Positions 1 through 5,876 of a stretch of 10,924 bases of DNA are shown one piece after another. This stretch comes from Parvibaculum sp. (GTDB lineage: Bacteria; Pseudomonadota; Alphaproteobacteria; Parvibaculales; Parvibaculaceae). The position numbers and the translations under genes are program-made. The DNA is taken from assembly GCA_014359855.1 (NCBI GenBank), contig JACIYQ010000180.1:1-10924 (forward strand). Direction: 5' to 3'. Positions within the stretch are counted from its first letter, which is position 1. Each line of letters starts with the position of its first letter. Under the pieces are notes generated by a model that saw nothing but the letters and a program-made list of their open reading frames with translations, did not search any database and was not told the origin of the DNA.

Positions 1-73
1 CCTATCGGCGGTCATAGGTCGATGAAAATGTTCCCTCGTCACGAACCGCAGTGCTGGACGCCGACTGCGTGGC

Positions 74-78
74 GGAGG
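74..78 (+). promoter_or_regulatory. Shine-Dalgarno site that sets the ECF sigma start
   Basis: GGAGG lies 8 nt before the ATG at 87. The in-frame GTG at 51 has no such site, so the downstream ATG is the better start. This is seen directly in the sequence. Confidence 0.7.
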
Positions 79-86
79 GTAGCGTA

Positions 87-593
87 ATGACCGATCTCGC
101 GGACGGCCTGGACGACCACATCAGGAGCCTCACGCTCTATGCGAGGGTTCTGGTCGCCAACCCGGCCGACGCGGACGATCTCGTACAGGAGAGCCTGAGG
201 CGCGCCCTCACTTATTCGGATCGCGACCGTGCCTATAACTGGCGGGCTTACCTGTTCCGGATTCTTCACAGTGTGCGCGCGGATCATCTGGCGAAGAAGG
301 CGCGCGACAGGGAGATTCCGATCGACGATTATGTCGGGCAGCTTTCCTATCCAGCCTCCCAGCACGGCTTTGTCGAGTTCAAGGATGTCGCCCGCGCTCT
401 GGTTCTGCTCTCAAGCGAACAGCGCGAGGTTCTCCTGCTGGTCGGACTGGAAGGTCTCTCCTACGCCGAGGCGGCGGAGACGCTTGGCGTCCCCGTCGGC
501 ACGGTCATGTCGAGGCTCAATCGCGCGCGTCAGTCGCTGAAGCATATCCTTTCCGATCTCAGCGACGGACAGCCGGGCCGGAATTCGCGATAG
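87..593 (+). CDS. ECF-type RNA polymerase sigma factor
   Basis: A 168-residue sigma-70 family protein of extracytoplasmic-function size, with only regions 2 and 4. Region 2 spans about residues 8-72 and includes the core-binding signature DADDLVQE (28-35) and the promoter-melting stretch NWRAYLFRILHSVRADH (51-67). Region 4 spans about 100-155: SSEQREVLLLVGLEGLSYAEAAE followed by the recognition helix LGVPVGTVMSRLNRAR. The protein directs RNA polymerase to a specific promoter set. ATG 87 was chosen over in-frame GTG 51 because GGAGG lies 8 nt upstream. The linker (QHGFVEF.D..RAL) recalls alphaproteobacterial stress-type ECF factors of the EcfG class. No NepR, PhyR or anti-sigma gene is visible, and any partner would lie left of the window. 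It converges on the tetR-like gene 34 bp away. Family assignment is secure; subgroup and regulon are unknown. Confidence 0.93.
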   Translation: MTDLADGLDDHIRSLTLYARVLVANPADADDLVQESLRRALTYSDRDRAYNWRAYLFRILHSVRADHLAKKARDREIPIDDYVGQLSYPASQHGFVEFKDVARALVLLSSEQREVLLLVGLEGLSYAEAAETLGVPVGTVMSRLNRARQSLKHILSDLSDGQPGRNSR

Positions 594-627
594 AGGGCGA
601 GTTTCTTTCCCGGTCGTCGTCGGGATA

Positions 628-1314
628 TCAATCTCGTTCGAGGTCCATCCGGCGATGCGGCCGGATGGCTCGCTCGAGTGCCAGCAACATATGCGCCTCG
701 ATCTCCGCGCGCATGGCGGCGCGCTCCGGGCGCGTGCCCGGCATGACGAGGTAGAGGTCGACCAGGTTGGCGATCAGCACGTTCATGAAATGAAGCCGTG
801 CCGGATCGGATTGCGCGGCGGGGGAGAATTTTTTCAGGAAGGGCGCGATGAGGTTGCTGGCGATGGTGACATTGGCGGCATCCTGCTCATCGCCCATGGG
901 GCGGAACGAGCGCATGACCTTCAACAGGCCCGCATGGGCCGGGATCGCTTCGGCGATCTTGAGATAGACCTCCAGCAGGTGGCGGGCTGCTTCCTCGACC
1001 GGCGTGTCCTCGTCGAGGCTCGCCAGCTTTCTGGCACTCGCGGCCGCGATGCGGACAACCGTTCCGTCACAGGCGGCAAGGAGCAGCGCATTGCGATTCT
1101 TGAAGTAGCGACAGAGACTTCCGACGGAGACGCCCGCGCGTTCGGCGACGCTGGTTGTCGTGACCGCCTCCACGCCTTCTGCCGCGACGATGTCCTCGAC
1201 GGCCTGGAGCAGCGCCATGCGCGTTTCCACCGCCCGTCGCTGGCGGGGAACCTTCTGGCTGCCCCCCGCGGCTGCCGCCGCCGTGTTTTCTGCGGTGTGT
1301 TCGCCTTGTTGCAT
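628..1314 (-). CDS. TetR/AcrR-family transcriptional regulator
   Basis: A 228-residue one-component regulator. Residues 1-25 are a polar, Ala-rich tail. The TetR_N DNA-binding domain follows at about 27-75: helix 1 (AVETRMALLQAVEDIVAAEG) and a helix-turn-helix (TTTSVAERAGVSVGSLCRYFKNR), matching the usual TetR pattern of T..IA..AGVS.G.LY.YF. The rest is a variable, mostly helical ligand-binding/dimerisation domain. The length is typical. The start ATG (1314-1312) is preceded by a GGGG stretch about 4 nt upstream. The gene is divergent from the decayed beta-helix/cytochrome locus, with 142 bp between the two starts holding a 16-bp palindrome, the standard arrangement for a TetR repressor controlling itself and its neighbour. 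The ligand cannot be predicted. Because the presumed target is broken, this regulator may now be an orphan or may act elsewhere. Confidence 0.94.
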   Translation of the reverse strand: MQQGEHTAENTAAAAAGGSQKVPRQRRAVETRMALLQAVEDIVAAEGVEAVTTTSVAERAGVSVGSLCRYFKNRNALLLAACDGTVVRIAAASARKLASLDEDTPVEEAARHLLEVYLKIAEAIPAHAGLLKVMRSFRPMGDEQDAANVTIASNLIAPFLKKFSPAAQSDPARLHFMNVLIANLVDLYLVMPGTRPERAAMRAEIEAHMLLALERAIRPHRRMDLERD

Positions 1315-1362
1315 CGATCCCCGGTCCGGTATGGGCGCTCCGCAGAAAGTGAAAACATCTCA

Positions 1363-1378
1363 TTCTTGTCGACAGGAA
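1363..1378. promoter_or_regulatory. Candidate TetR operator palindrome
   Basis: TTCTTGTC/GACAGGAA is a 16-bp inverted repeat with 7 of 8 pairs matching and no spacer. It lies in the divergent region, 49 bp from the tetR-like start and 79 bp from the pseudogene start. TetR-family dimers bind palindromes of this size. The palindrome is visible; its binding by this regulator is inferred from position. Confidence 0.5.
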
Positions 1379-1456
1379 CAGGGGGCAGGCAGCACTTTGT
1401 TGCGATGACGCCGGGCCAGAGACTGACCCGGGCCGCCGGCACCGGGGGAGACGCAG

Positions 1457-2140
1457 ATGAATTCGGTTGTTTCAGCGGGTGCGTTCGCACTCGCGATCGG
1501 CATGTTGTCCGCCGGGGTGGCGGACGCGGCGGAAGTCCGGCTGAGCCCGGCCGACGGCACGGAAAAGCTCGTCGAAACGCTGATCATGGCGGAGGAGGGC
1601 GACACGATCCTGCTCGAAGCCGGACGCTGGAACCTGACCGACGGCCTGGTCCTCGACGCCGATGGCGTCACGATCCGCGGCGCGGGGGCCGGGGAGACCG
1701 TGCTCTCGTTCAAGGGACAGACAGGCTCGGGAGAGGGCCTGCTCGTGACGTCGGACGGCGCGGCGCGTCCGATGCGGGCATCTATGTCGGCCAGAGCCAG
1801 GACATCGTCGTCCGCAACAGCCTCGCGGAATTCAATGTCGCCGGTATCGAGATCGAGAACTGCTACCGCGCCGATGTCTATGGCAACATGGCCCGCCACA
1901 ATACCGGCGGCATCCTGATCTTCGACCTGCCGGGTCTTCCGCAGCGGGCGGCCACGGCATTCGCGTCTTCGACAATGACGCGGCCGACAACGATACGCCC
2001 AACTTCGCGCCGGAAGGCAACATCGTGGGATCGGTGCCGACGGGCACCGGCATCATGGTGATGGCAAACCGGAACGTCCATGTCTTCGGCAACCGCCTTT
2101 CGGGCAACGGGACGGTGCATGTCATCGTCGCGGCCTATGA
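1457..2140 (+). pseudogene. Parallel beta-helix domain protein, broken 5' remnant
   Basis: The front of a secreted right-handed parallel beta-helix protein of the type paired with SO2930/HNE_0200-family cytochromes (TIGR03805-like). ATG 1457 has a GGGGGAG site 6 nt upstream and opens a clear signal peptide (MNSVVSAGAFALAIGMLSAG...ADA). Frame 2 runs through DGVTIRGAGAGETVLSFKGQ to GEGLLVTSDG. Near 1757-1765 it jumps to frame 1 and resumes at ASDAGIYVGQSQDIVVRN. From memory of the family about 60 residues are missing there, so this is a real deletion. Frame 1 continues to GGILIFDLPGLPQ. Near 1944-1952 one G is lost from a G-run, and frame 3 continues as GHGIRVFDNDAADNDTPNFAPEGNIVGSVPTGTGIMVMANRN. 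The beta-helix part ends near 2130-2150, where it joins cytochrome sequence directly, so its C-terminus is missing. The function of the intact family is unknown. A full-length product cannot be made. Confidence 0.85.
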
Positions 2141-2931
2141 CGCGCACGAGTCTTTTGCCTTCCCCGTCGGGTCGGCGCTGATCAAGACCTTCGCCCATCC
2201 GGCGGCGGATCGTCCCGGCGGGTTGAAGCTCGTCGAGACACGCGTGCTGCTGCATCATGAAAAGGGCTGGCAGGCCTGGGCCTATGTCTGGAACGACGAA
2301 CAGACGGATGCGGAACTCAAGATCGCGGGCGCGAAAATTCCGATGACGGTGGAGACGCCGGAGGGAGGGGTGGAAGACTTCATCTATGCGGTGCCGAACA
2401 AGAACCAGTGCAAGAGATGTCACGCGATTGGCGGCGAGGTGGCGCCCATCGGTCCCAAGGCGCGCAACCTCAACCATGTCTTCGCCTATCCCGAAGGGCC
2501 GCAGAACCAGCTCATGCGCTGGGCGAATGCGGGATTCCTCGCGGGCCTGCCCGATCTGGCGAGCGTGTCCTCCGTTCCGGACTGGCTGGATGAAAACGCG
2601 CCTCTCGGTGCGAGGGCACGCGCCTGGCTCGACATTAACTGCGCCCATTGCCACCGCGCGGAAGGTCCGGCCAGCAATTCCGGTCTCTCCCTGGCCCGGG
2701 ATGAGCATGACCCGGTTGCGCTCGGGATCGGCAAGCGCCCGGTCGCCGCAGGGCGCGGCGCGGCCACCTCTCCTTCGACATCGTGCCGGGCGATCCCGAC
2801 GCGTCGATCCTTCTCTACCGCGTGGAGAGCACGGAGCCCGGCGTCATGATGCCTGAGCTCGGCCGGTCGCTGACCGATGCGATGCCCGCGCGGTCGCGCT
2901 CCTGCGCGACTGGATCGCGGCGATGGACTGA
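2141..2931 (+). pseudogene. SO2930/HNE_0200-family diheme cytochrome c, broken 3' remnant
   Basis: The C-terminal part of the diheme c-type cytochrome normally encoded next to the beta-helix protein (TIGR03806-like). In frame 3 the sequence reads FAFPVGSALIKTFAHP, LVETRVLLHHEKGWQAWAYV, VPNKNQCKRCHAIGG and WLDINCAHCHRAEGPASNSG. It retains two CXXCH haem-binding motifs (2409-2423 and 2640-2654). Near 2758-2765 one G is lost after VAAGRGA, and frame 2 continues as HLSFDIVPGDPDASILLYRV and VMMPELGRSLTD. Near 2872-2892 another single-base loss moves to frame 1, giving ARAVALLRDWIAAMD and a TGA at 2929-2931 where the family ends. The N-terminal part, including its own signal peptide, is absent: the beta-helix remnant is joined in the same frame near 2130-2150. 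Single-base losses alone could be sequencing errors, but the fusion and the upstream deletion could not. Intact family members are exported proteins of unknown function. Confidence 0.87.
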
Positions 2932-2945
2932 CGGCGGGCCGCCGT
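2931..2945. terminator. Possible hairpin at a convergent gene junction
   Basis: ACGGCG-GGC-CGCCGT forms a perfect 6-bp GC stem with a 3-nt loop in the 16-bp gap between the pseudogene stop and the kdsD stop. It has no T-run on either side, so it is at best a weak or factor-assisted transcript end for the two converging genes. Confidence 0.3.
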
Positions 2946-2947
2946 AC

Positions 2948-3931
2948 CTAGACCACGCCCGCCTTCAGGAAGTCGTGGATATGGACGACGCCGACAGGCT
3001 TGCCGCCCTCGACGACGAAGAGGCTTGTGATCTTCTTCTCGTTGAGGAGCTTCACGGCCTCGGAGGCGAGCATGTCGGGCCCCACCGTCTTTGGCGACGG
3101 GTTCATCACCTCGGCTGCCTTGCGCGAGAGGAGGTCTCCGGAAGAATGGCGGCGGATGTCGCCATCGGTGATCATGCCCGCAAGCTTGCCCGTTCCGTCG
3201 ACAATGCCCGCGCAGCCGAGGCTTTTTTGCGACATGACAAGCAGCACTTCCGACATCGGCGTCTCGGGCCCGGTGAGCGGCAGCTCGTCGCCGACATGCA
3301 TGATCTCGCGGACATGGGCGAGCATGGCGCCCAGCTTGCCGCCCGGATGGAAGACCTTGAAGTCCTTGGCCGAGAAACCCTTCTTCTCGAGCAGCGCGAT
3401 CGCGAGCGCGTCGCCAAGCGCAAGCTGCATGGTGGTCGAGGTCGTGGGCGCGAGCTTGTTGGGGCAGGCTTCCTCCGCGCGCGGCAGGACGAGCGCCACA
3501 TCGCCCGCGCGGCCGAGCGCGCTTGCCGCTTCCGCCGTCATGGCGATGAGCGGGATCGCAAATCGTTTCGCATGAGAGATGATGCTGGAGAGTTCCGCCG
3601 TCTCGCCGGACCATGACAGCGCGAGGATCACGTCGCTCGCGGTGATCATGCCGAGATCGCCATGGCTCGCCTCGCCGGGATGGACATATTGCGAGGGCGA
3701 GCCGGTGGAGGCGAGGGTCGCCGCGATCTTCCGCGCGACATGGCCGGACTTGCCCATGCCCGTCACGATGATGCGGCCTTCCGCGCGGCCGAGCGTTTCG
3801 ACAGCCTCGATAAAGGGGCCGTCCAGCGAGGCCAGCAGCGCCTTCAGCCCCTCGATTTCCAGCGAGAGCGTCCGGCTGGCGGAGGCGAGGTGGCCGGTTT
3901 CGGCCGTCGGGTTGTTCGTCGTGCGGGACAA
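2948..3931 (-). CDS. kdsD: Arabinose-5-phosphate isomerase (KpsF/GutQ/KdsD family)
   Basis: Interconverts D-ribulose 5-phosphate and D-arabinose 5-phosphate, the first step towards CMP-Kdo for lipopolysaccharide and Kdo-containing capsules; cytoplasmic. An N-terminal SIS sugar-isomerase domain (about residues 35-180) holds GMGKSGHVARK (58-68), HPGEASHGDLG (84-94), LSWSGETAE (105-113), PTTSTTMQLALGDALA and FHPGGKLG (194-201). Two CBS domains follow (about 208-265 and 275-327), including GMITDGDIRR and GVVHIHDFLK. With a TTG start at 3931 the protein has 327 residues, almost the same as E. coli KdsD (328, from memory). That TTG has AGGAG 6 nt upstream. An in-frame ATG at 3952 (334 residues) and another further upstream at 4087 lack a comparable site. 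The gene is divergent from the metallophosphoesterase and close to the polysaccharide export genes, which fits a role in envelope glycan supply. The family is certain; the exact start is likely rather than proven. Confidence 0.96.
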   Translation of the reverse strand: MSRTTNNPTAETGHLASASRTLSLEIEGLKALLASLDGPFIEAVETLGRAEGRIIVTGMGKSGHVARKIAATLASTGSPSQYVHPGEASHGDLGMITASDVILALSWSGETAELSSIISHAKRFAIPLIAMTAEAASALGRAGDVALVLPRAEEACPNKLAPTTSTTMQLALGDALAIALLEKKGFSAKDFKVFHPGGKLGAMLAHVREIMHVGDELPLTGPETPMSEVLLVMSQKSLGCAGIVDGTGKLAGMITDGDIRRHSSGDLLSRKAAEVMNPSPKTVGPDMLASEAVKLLNEKKITSLFVVEGGKPVGVVHIHDFLKAGVV

Positions 3932-3937
3932 GCATCG

Positions 3938-3942
3938 CTCCT
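3938..3942 (-). promoter_or_regulatory. Shine-Dalgarno site supporting a TTG start for kdsD
   Basis: On the minus strand AGGAG is followed by 6 nt and then TTG (3931-3929) in the KdsD frame. An out-of-frame ATG (3935-3933) lies inside that spacer, only 2 nt after the AGGAG, too close for good initiation. Confidence 0.6.
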
Positions 3943-4091
3943 GTGGGCGCATCCGGGCCGGCCCGTGTTCTTCCGGGGCGGCGCCGAAGTGATTTGGCTC
4001 TTTATATCCCAATTGGCTGGCTACTCTATAAGAGGCGCTCTGTAACCGCCGCGGCGCGGCACGGGTGGAGGGGGTGTGGCGAAACATCCCG

Positions 4092-4117
4092 GCCTCCCGG
4101 AATCCATTCCCGGAGGC
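4092..4117. promoter_or_regulatory. 26-bp near-perfect palindrome between kdsD and the phosphoesterase
   Basis: Arms GCCTCCCGGAAT and ATTCCCGGAGGC match at 11 of 12 pairs around a 2-nt centre (4104-4105). A 2-nt loop and the lack of a T-run make it a poor terminator but a typical site for a dimeric regulator. It lies 12 bp upstream of a possible -35 element for the phosphoesterase and upstream of kdsD on the other side. The palindrome is seen; the operator role is inferred. Confidence 0.5.
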
Positions 4118-4128
4118 GGTGTATCTCC

Positions 4129-4156
4129 TTGTTTACACATCGAAACCGGCTAACCT
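4129..4156 (+). promoter_or_regulatory. Possible sigma-70-type promoter of the metallophosphoesterase gene
   Basis: TTGTTT (4129-4134) and TAACCT (4151-4156) are separated by 16 bp and lie about 30 bp before the ATG at 4186. Both boxes are only partial matches to consensus, so this is a weak call. Confidence 0.3.
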
Positions 4157-4185
4157 CAGTCACCGGGGCTGACTGACGGAGCGGC

Positions 4186-5013
4186 ATGCGCAGGCATGCC
4201 CGGAAGGAACGCGTGATCGGCGGACTGCTCAACCGGCTCAAGGGTACGTTTCAAGGCGGGGAGCCCGCGTCCGTACCCGAGGGCATGAGGATTTATGCCG
4301 TCGGCGACATTCACGGCCGCGACGATCTGCTCGCGCGTCTGCTCGACCAGATCGAGGCCGATGCCCGGTCCCGCCCGTCTGAGCGTAACCTTTTGATTTT
4401 CCTTGGCGATTATGTCGACCGGGGGCTCCAGTCTAAAGCCGTGCTCGACCGTCTGACGGGAGCGCCGCTCCCCGGCTTCGAATATGTCTTCCTCAAGGGA
4501 AACCATGAGCAGGCCATGCTCCAGTTTCTTGAGGACGCTGCTTTCGGCAAGACATGGAAATATTACGGCGGGCTCGAAACGCTCCATTCTTACGGCGTTA
4601 CCGAACTGACGCGCACGGACGATCCGGCCGCCTTCGAACAGGCACGCGAGCGGTTCGCCGGCGTGCTGCCGGCGTCTCACCTCAACTTCCTGAAATCGCT
4701 CAAACTTTCCGCCGAATTCGGAGGCTATTTCTTTGCTCATGCGGGGGTGCGGCCGGGCGTGCCGCTCCATCGTCAGATCGAGGAAGACCTTCTCTGGATC
4801 CGCGAGGGCTTTGTCGATTCCGGCAGGATGTTTGGCAAGATCGTCGTGCATGGGCATACGCCGCGCGAGGAAGTTGTCATCAAACCGAACAGGATCGGTG
4901 TGGATACTGGCGCCTATATGACGGGGGTTCTCACGGCTGTCGTGCTGGAAGGAACGTCGCACCGCTTCGTGCAGACATGCGATGCGGAGGTGCCGCTTGC
5001 GGCGACGGGTTAA
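4186..5013 (+). CDS. Calcineurin-like metallophosphoesterase (PPP-type protein phosphatase family)
   Basis: A 275-residue two-metal phosphoesterase. All signature blocks are present in order: GDIHG (40-44), GDYVDRG (74-80), GNHE (105-108), the histidine in FFAHAG, and VHGHTP near the end. These supply the metal ligands and the catalytic His of the PPP family (bacterial PrpA/lambda phosphatase-like), which removes phosphate from proteins on Ser/Thr and sometimes Tyr. There is no signal peptide, so it acts in the cytoplasm. ATG 4186 has GGAG 4 nt upstream; GTG 4213, in frame and with GGAAGGA about 4 nt upstream, is an equally credible start that would remove nine residues. It sits between kdsD and the export genes, is divergent from the former, and leaves 185 bp before the latter. 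Genes of this family often accompany exopolysaccharide loci. The substrate is unknown, and the tyrosine kinase encoded downstream is one candidate. Confidence 0.93.
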   Translation: MRRHARKERVIGGLLNRLKGTFQGGEPASVPEGMRIYAVGDIHGRDDLLARLLDQIEADARSRPSERNLLIFLGDYVDRGLQSKAVLDRLTGAPLPGFEYVFLKGNHEQAMLQFLEDAAFGKTWKYYGGLETLHSYGVTELTRTDDPAAFEQARERFAGVLPASHLNFLKSLKLSAEFGGYFFAHAGVRPGVPLHRQIEEDLLWIREGFVDSGRMFGKIVVHGHTPREEVVIKPNRIGVDTGAYMTGVLTAVVLEGTSHRFVQTCDAEVPLAATG

Positions 5014-5198
5014 CCAGCGGGTTGGATTTTTGGCCGTTTTCTGTGTTTCGTCTCTATTTTTAGCGCGCGCTGATGGTAGAAAACGGGCGCGGAGGCCGCT
5101 TCGCCCCGAAAGGTGGAGCATATTGAATTTGTCCGCGATGCATCTCCCCGGGACTTGGGGTTCCGGTTGCGCGCAGACCAGACGAAGAGGGCTATTCG
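5014..5198. other. Intergenic leader before the polysaccharide export gene
   Basis: The 185 bp contain a perfect 9-bp inverted repeat, CCGTTTTCT (5034-5042) and AGAAAACGG (5078-5086), separated by 35 nt, and an AT-rich stretch (TATTTTTAG, 5055-5063) between the arms. No convincing -35/-10 pair was found. A GAAGAGGG site (5185-5191) serves the ATG at 5199. The promoter of the export operon probably lies here. Confidence 0.4.
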
Positions 5199-5876
5199 AT
5201 GAACCATTCTGCGGCGGAAACCGGCAGTAACCGCTTCGAGGATTTCTGCGGGCGGAGGATTTTGATATTTCTGCGGCGCAAGGCAGCGGCTGTTTTTGTC
5301 ATGTTCGCGGTCGTCGCGGTGGCGGCTTGCACCGACGGGCCGCGCACCAACGCGCCGACGCCGGTGGTTCAACAGGCGATGTCGGAGCCGGCGGACACGC
5401 CCCTGCCGCCCGATGCGGACATCGACTATGAACTCGGCTCGGGCGACCGGCTCAGAGTGATCGTTTTCGGGGAGCCCGACCTTTCAGGCGAATTCGACGT
5501 TGGCGGCTCCGGCGTGGTGGCGTTGCCGCTCATCGGGCAGGTCCGGGCCAACGGGCTTACACTCAGTGCCTTCGAGGATGCGGTCGAGGCAAAGCTTCGG
5601 GACGGCTATCTCACCAGCCCGCGCGTCAGCGTGGAGGTGATGAATTACCGGCCCTTCTACATCTATGGAGAGGTTTCGTCGCCCGGTCAGTATCCCTATA
5701 CCAGCAGCATGACGGTGCTCAACGCCGTTGCTGTCGCAGGCGGCTACACCTACCGGGCCAATCAGGGCAAGGTCTACATCACCCGCGGCGAGGGCAACGA
5801 GGTCGAGTATCCGGCCAGCCAGGCGGTCAGGGTGCTGCCCGGCGATGTCCTGCGGGTGCCCGAGCGTTTCTTCTGA
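5199..5876 (+). CDS. Short OPX-type polysaccharide export lipoprotein (Wza/GumB-like)
   Basis: A 225-residue outer-membrane polysaccharide export protein. A basic N-region and hydrophobic stretch (about 29-43) end in a lipobox, VAVAAC, with the lipidated cysteine at residue 44, followed by a Pro/Thr-rich linker. The Poly_export domain follows (about 75-155: YELGSGDRLRVIVFGEPDLS, PLIGQVRANGLTL, SPRVSVEVMNYRP) and then one SLBB domain (about 156-220: FYIYGEVSSPGQYPY, MTVLNAVAVAGGYT, VLPGDVLRVPERFF). In Wza-type exporters such proteins form a periplasmic ring that carries the polymer to the outer membrane. This one stops after a single SLBB domain and lacks the C-terminal amphipathic helix that makes the outer-membrane pore of Wza (379 residues, from memory), so it resembles GumB-class short OPX proteins. 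GAAGAGGG lies 7 nt before the start. It is followed by a secreted protein and a beta-barrel gene on the same strand. Confidence 0.94.
   Translation: MNHSAAETGSNRFEDFCGRRILIFLRRKAAAVFVMFAVVAVAACTDGPRTNAPTPVVQQAMSEPADTPLPPDADIDYELGSGDRLRVIVFGEPDLSGEFDVGGSGVVALPLIGQVRANGLTLSAFEDAVEAKLRDGYLTSPRVSVEVMNYRPFYIYGEVSSPGQYPYTSSMTVLNAVAVAGGYTYRANQGKVYITRGEGNEVEYPASQAVRVLPGDVLRVPERFF

Noticed and set aside
1..50. EcfG-type (GGAAC-N17-CGTT) promoter upstream of the sigma gene
   Set aside because: GGGAAC occurs only on the minus strand here and is not followed by CGTT at the right distance; nothing suitable is visible on the plus strand.
607..626. Terminator between the sigma factor and tetR-like genes
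   Set aside because: TCCCG and CGGGA (608-612, 621-625) form only a 5-bp stem with an 8-nt loop and no T-run in either direction.
655..2061. Long plus-strand open frame (468 codons) across the tetR-like gene
   Set aside because: The first two thirds are the antisense shadow of the TetR gene, with Arg/Gly-rich low-complexity translation. Only its last part, from about 1765, carries the real beta-helix sequence, so it is a chance join.
1457..2931. Treating the whole broken locus as pure sequencing error
   Set aside because: The single-G losses could be read errors, but the missing stretch of about 60 codons near 1760 and the fusion near 2140 cannot be restored by adding single bases.
2844..3935. 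363-codon minus-strand frame overlapping kdsD
   Set aside because: The translation is Arg-rich and featureless. It is the +1 shadow of kdsD and merely begins at an ATG in the kdsD ribosome-site spacer.
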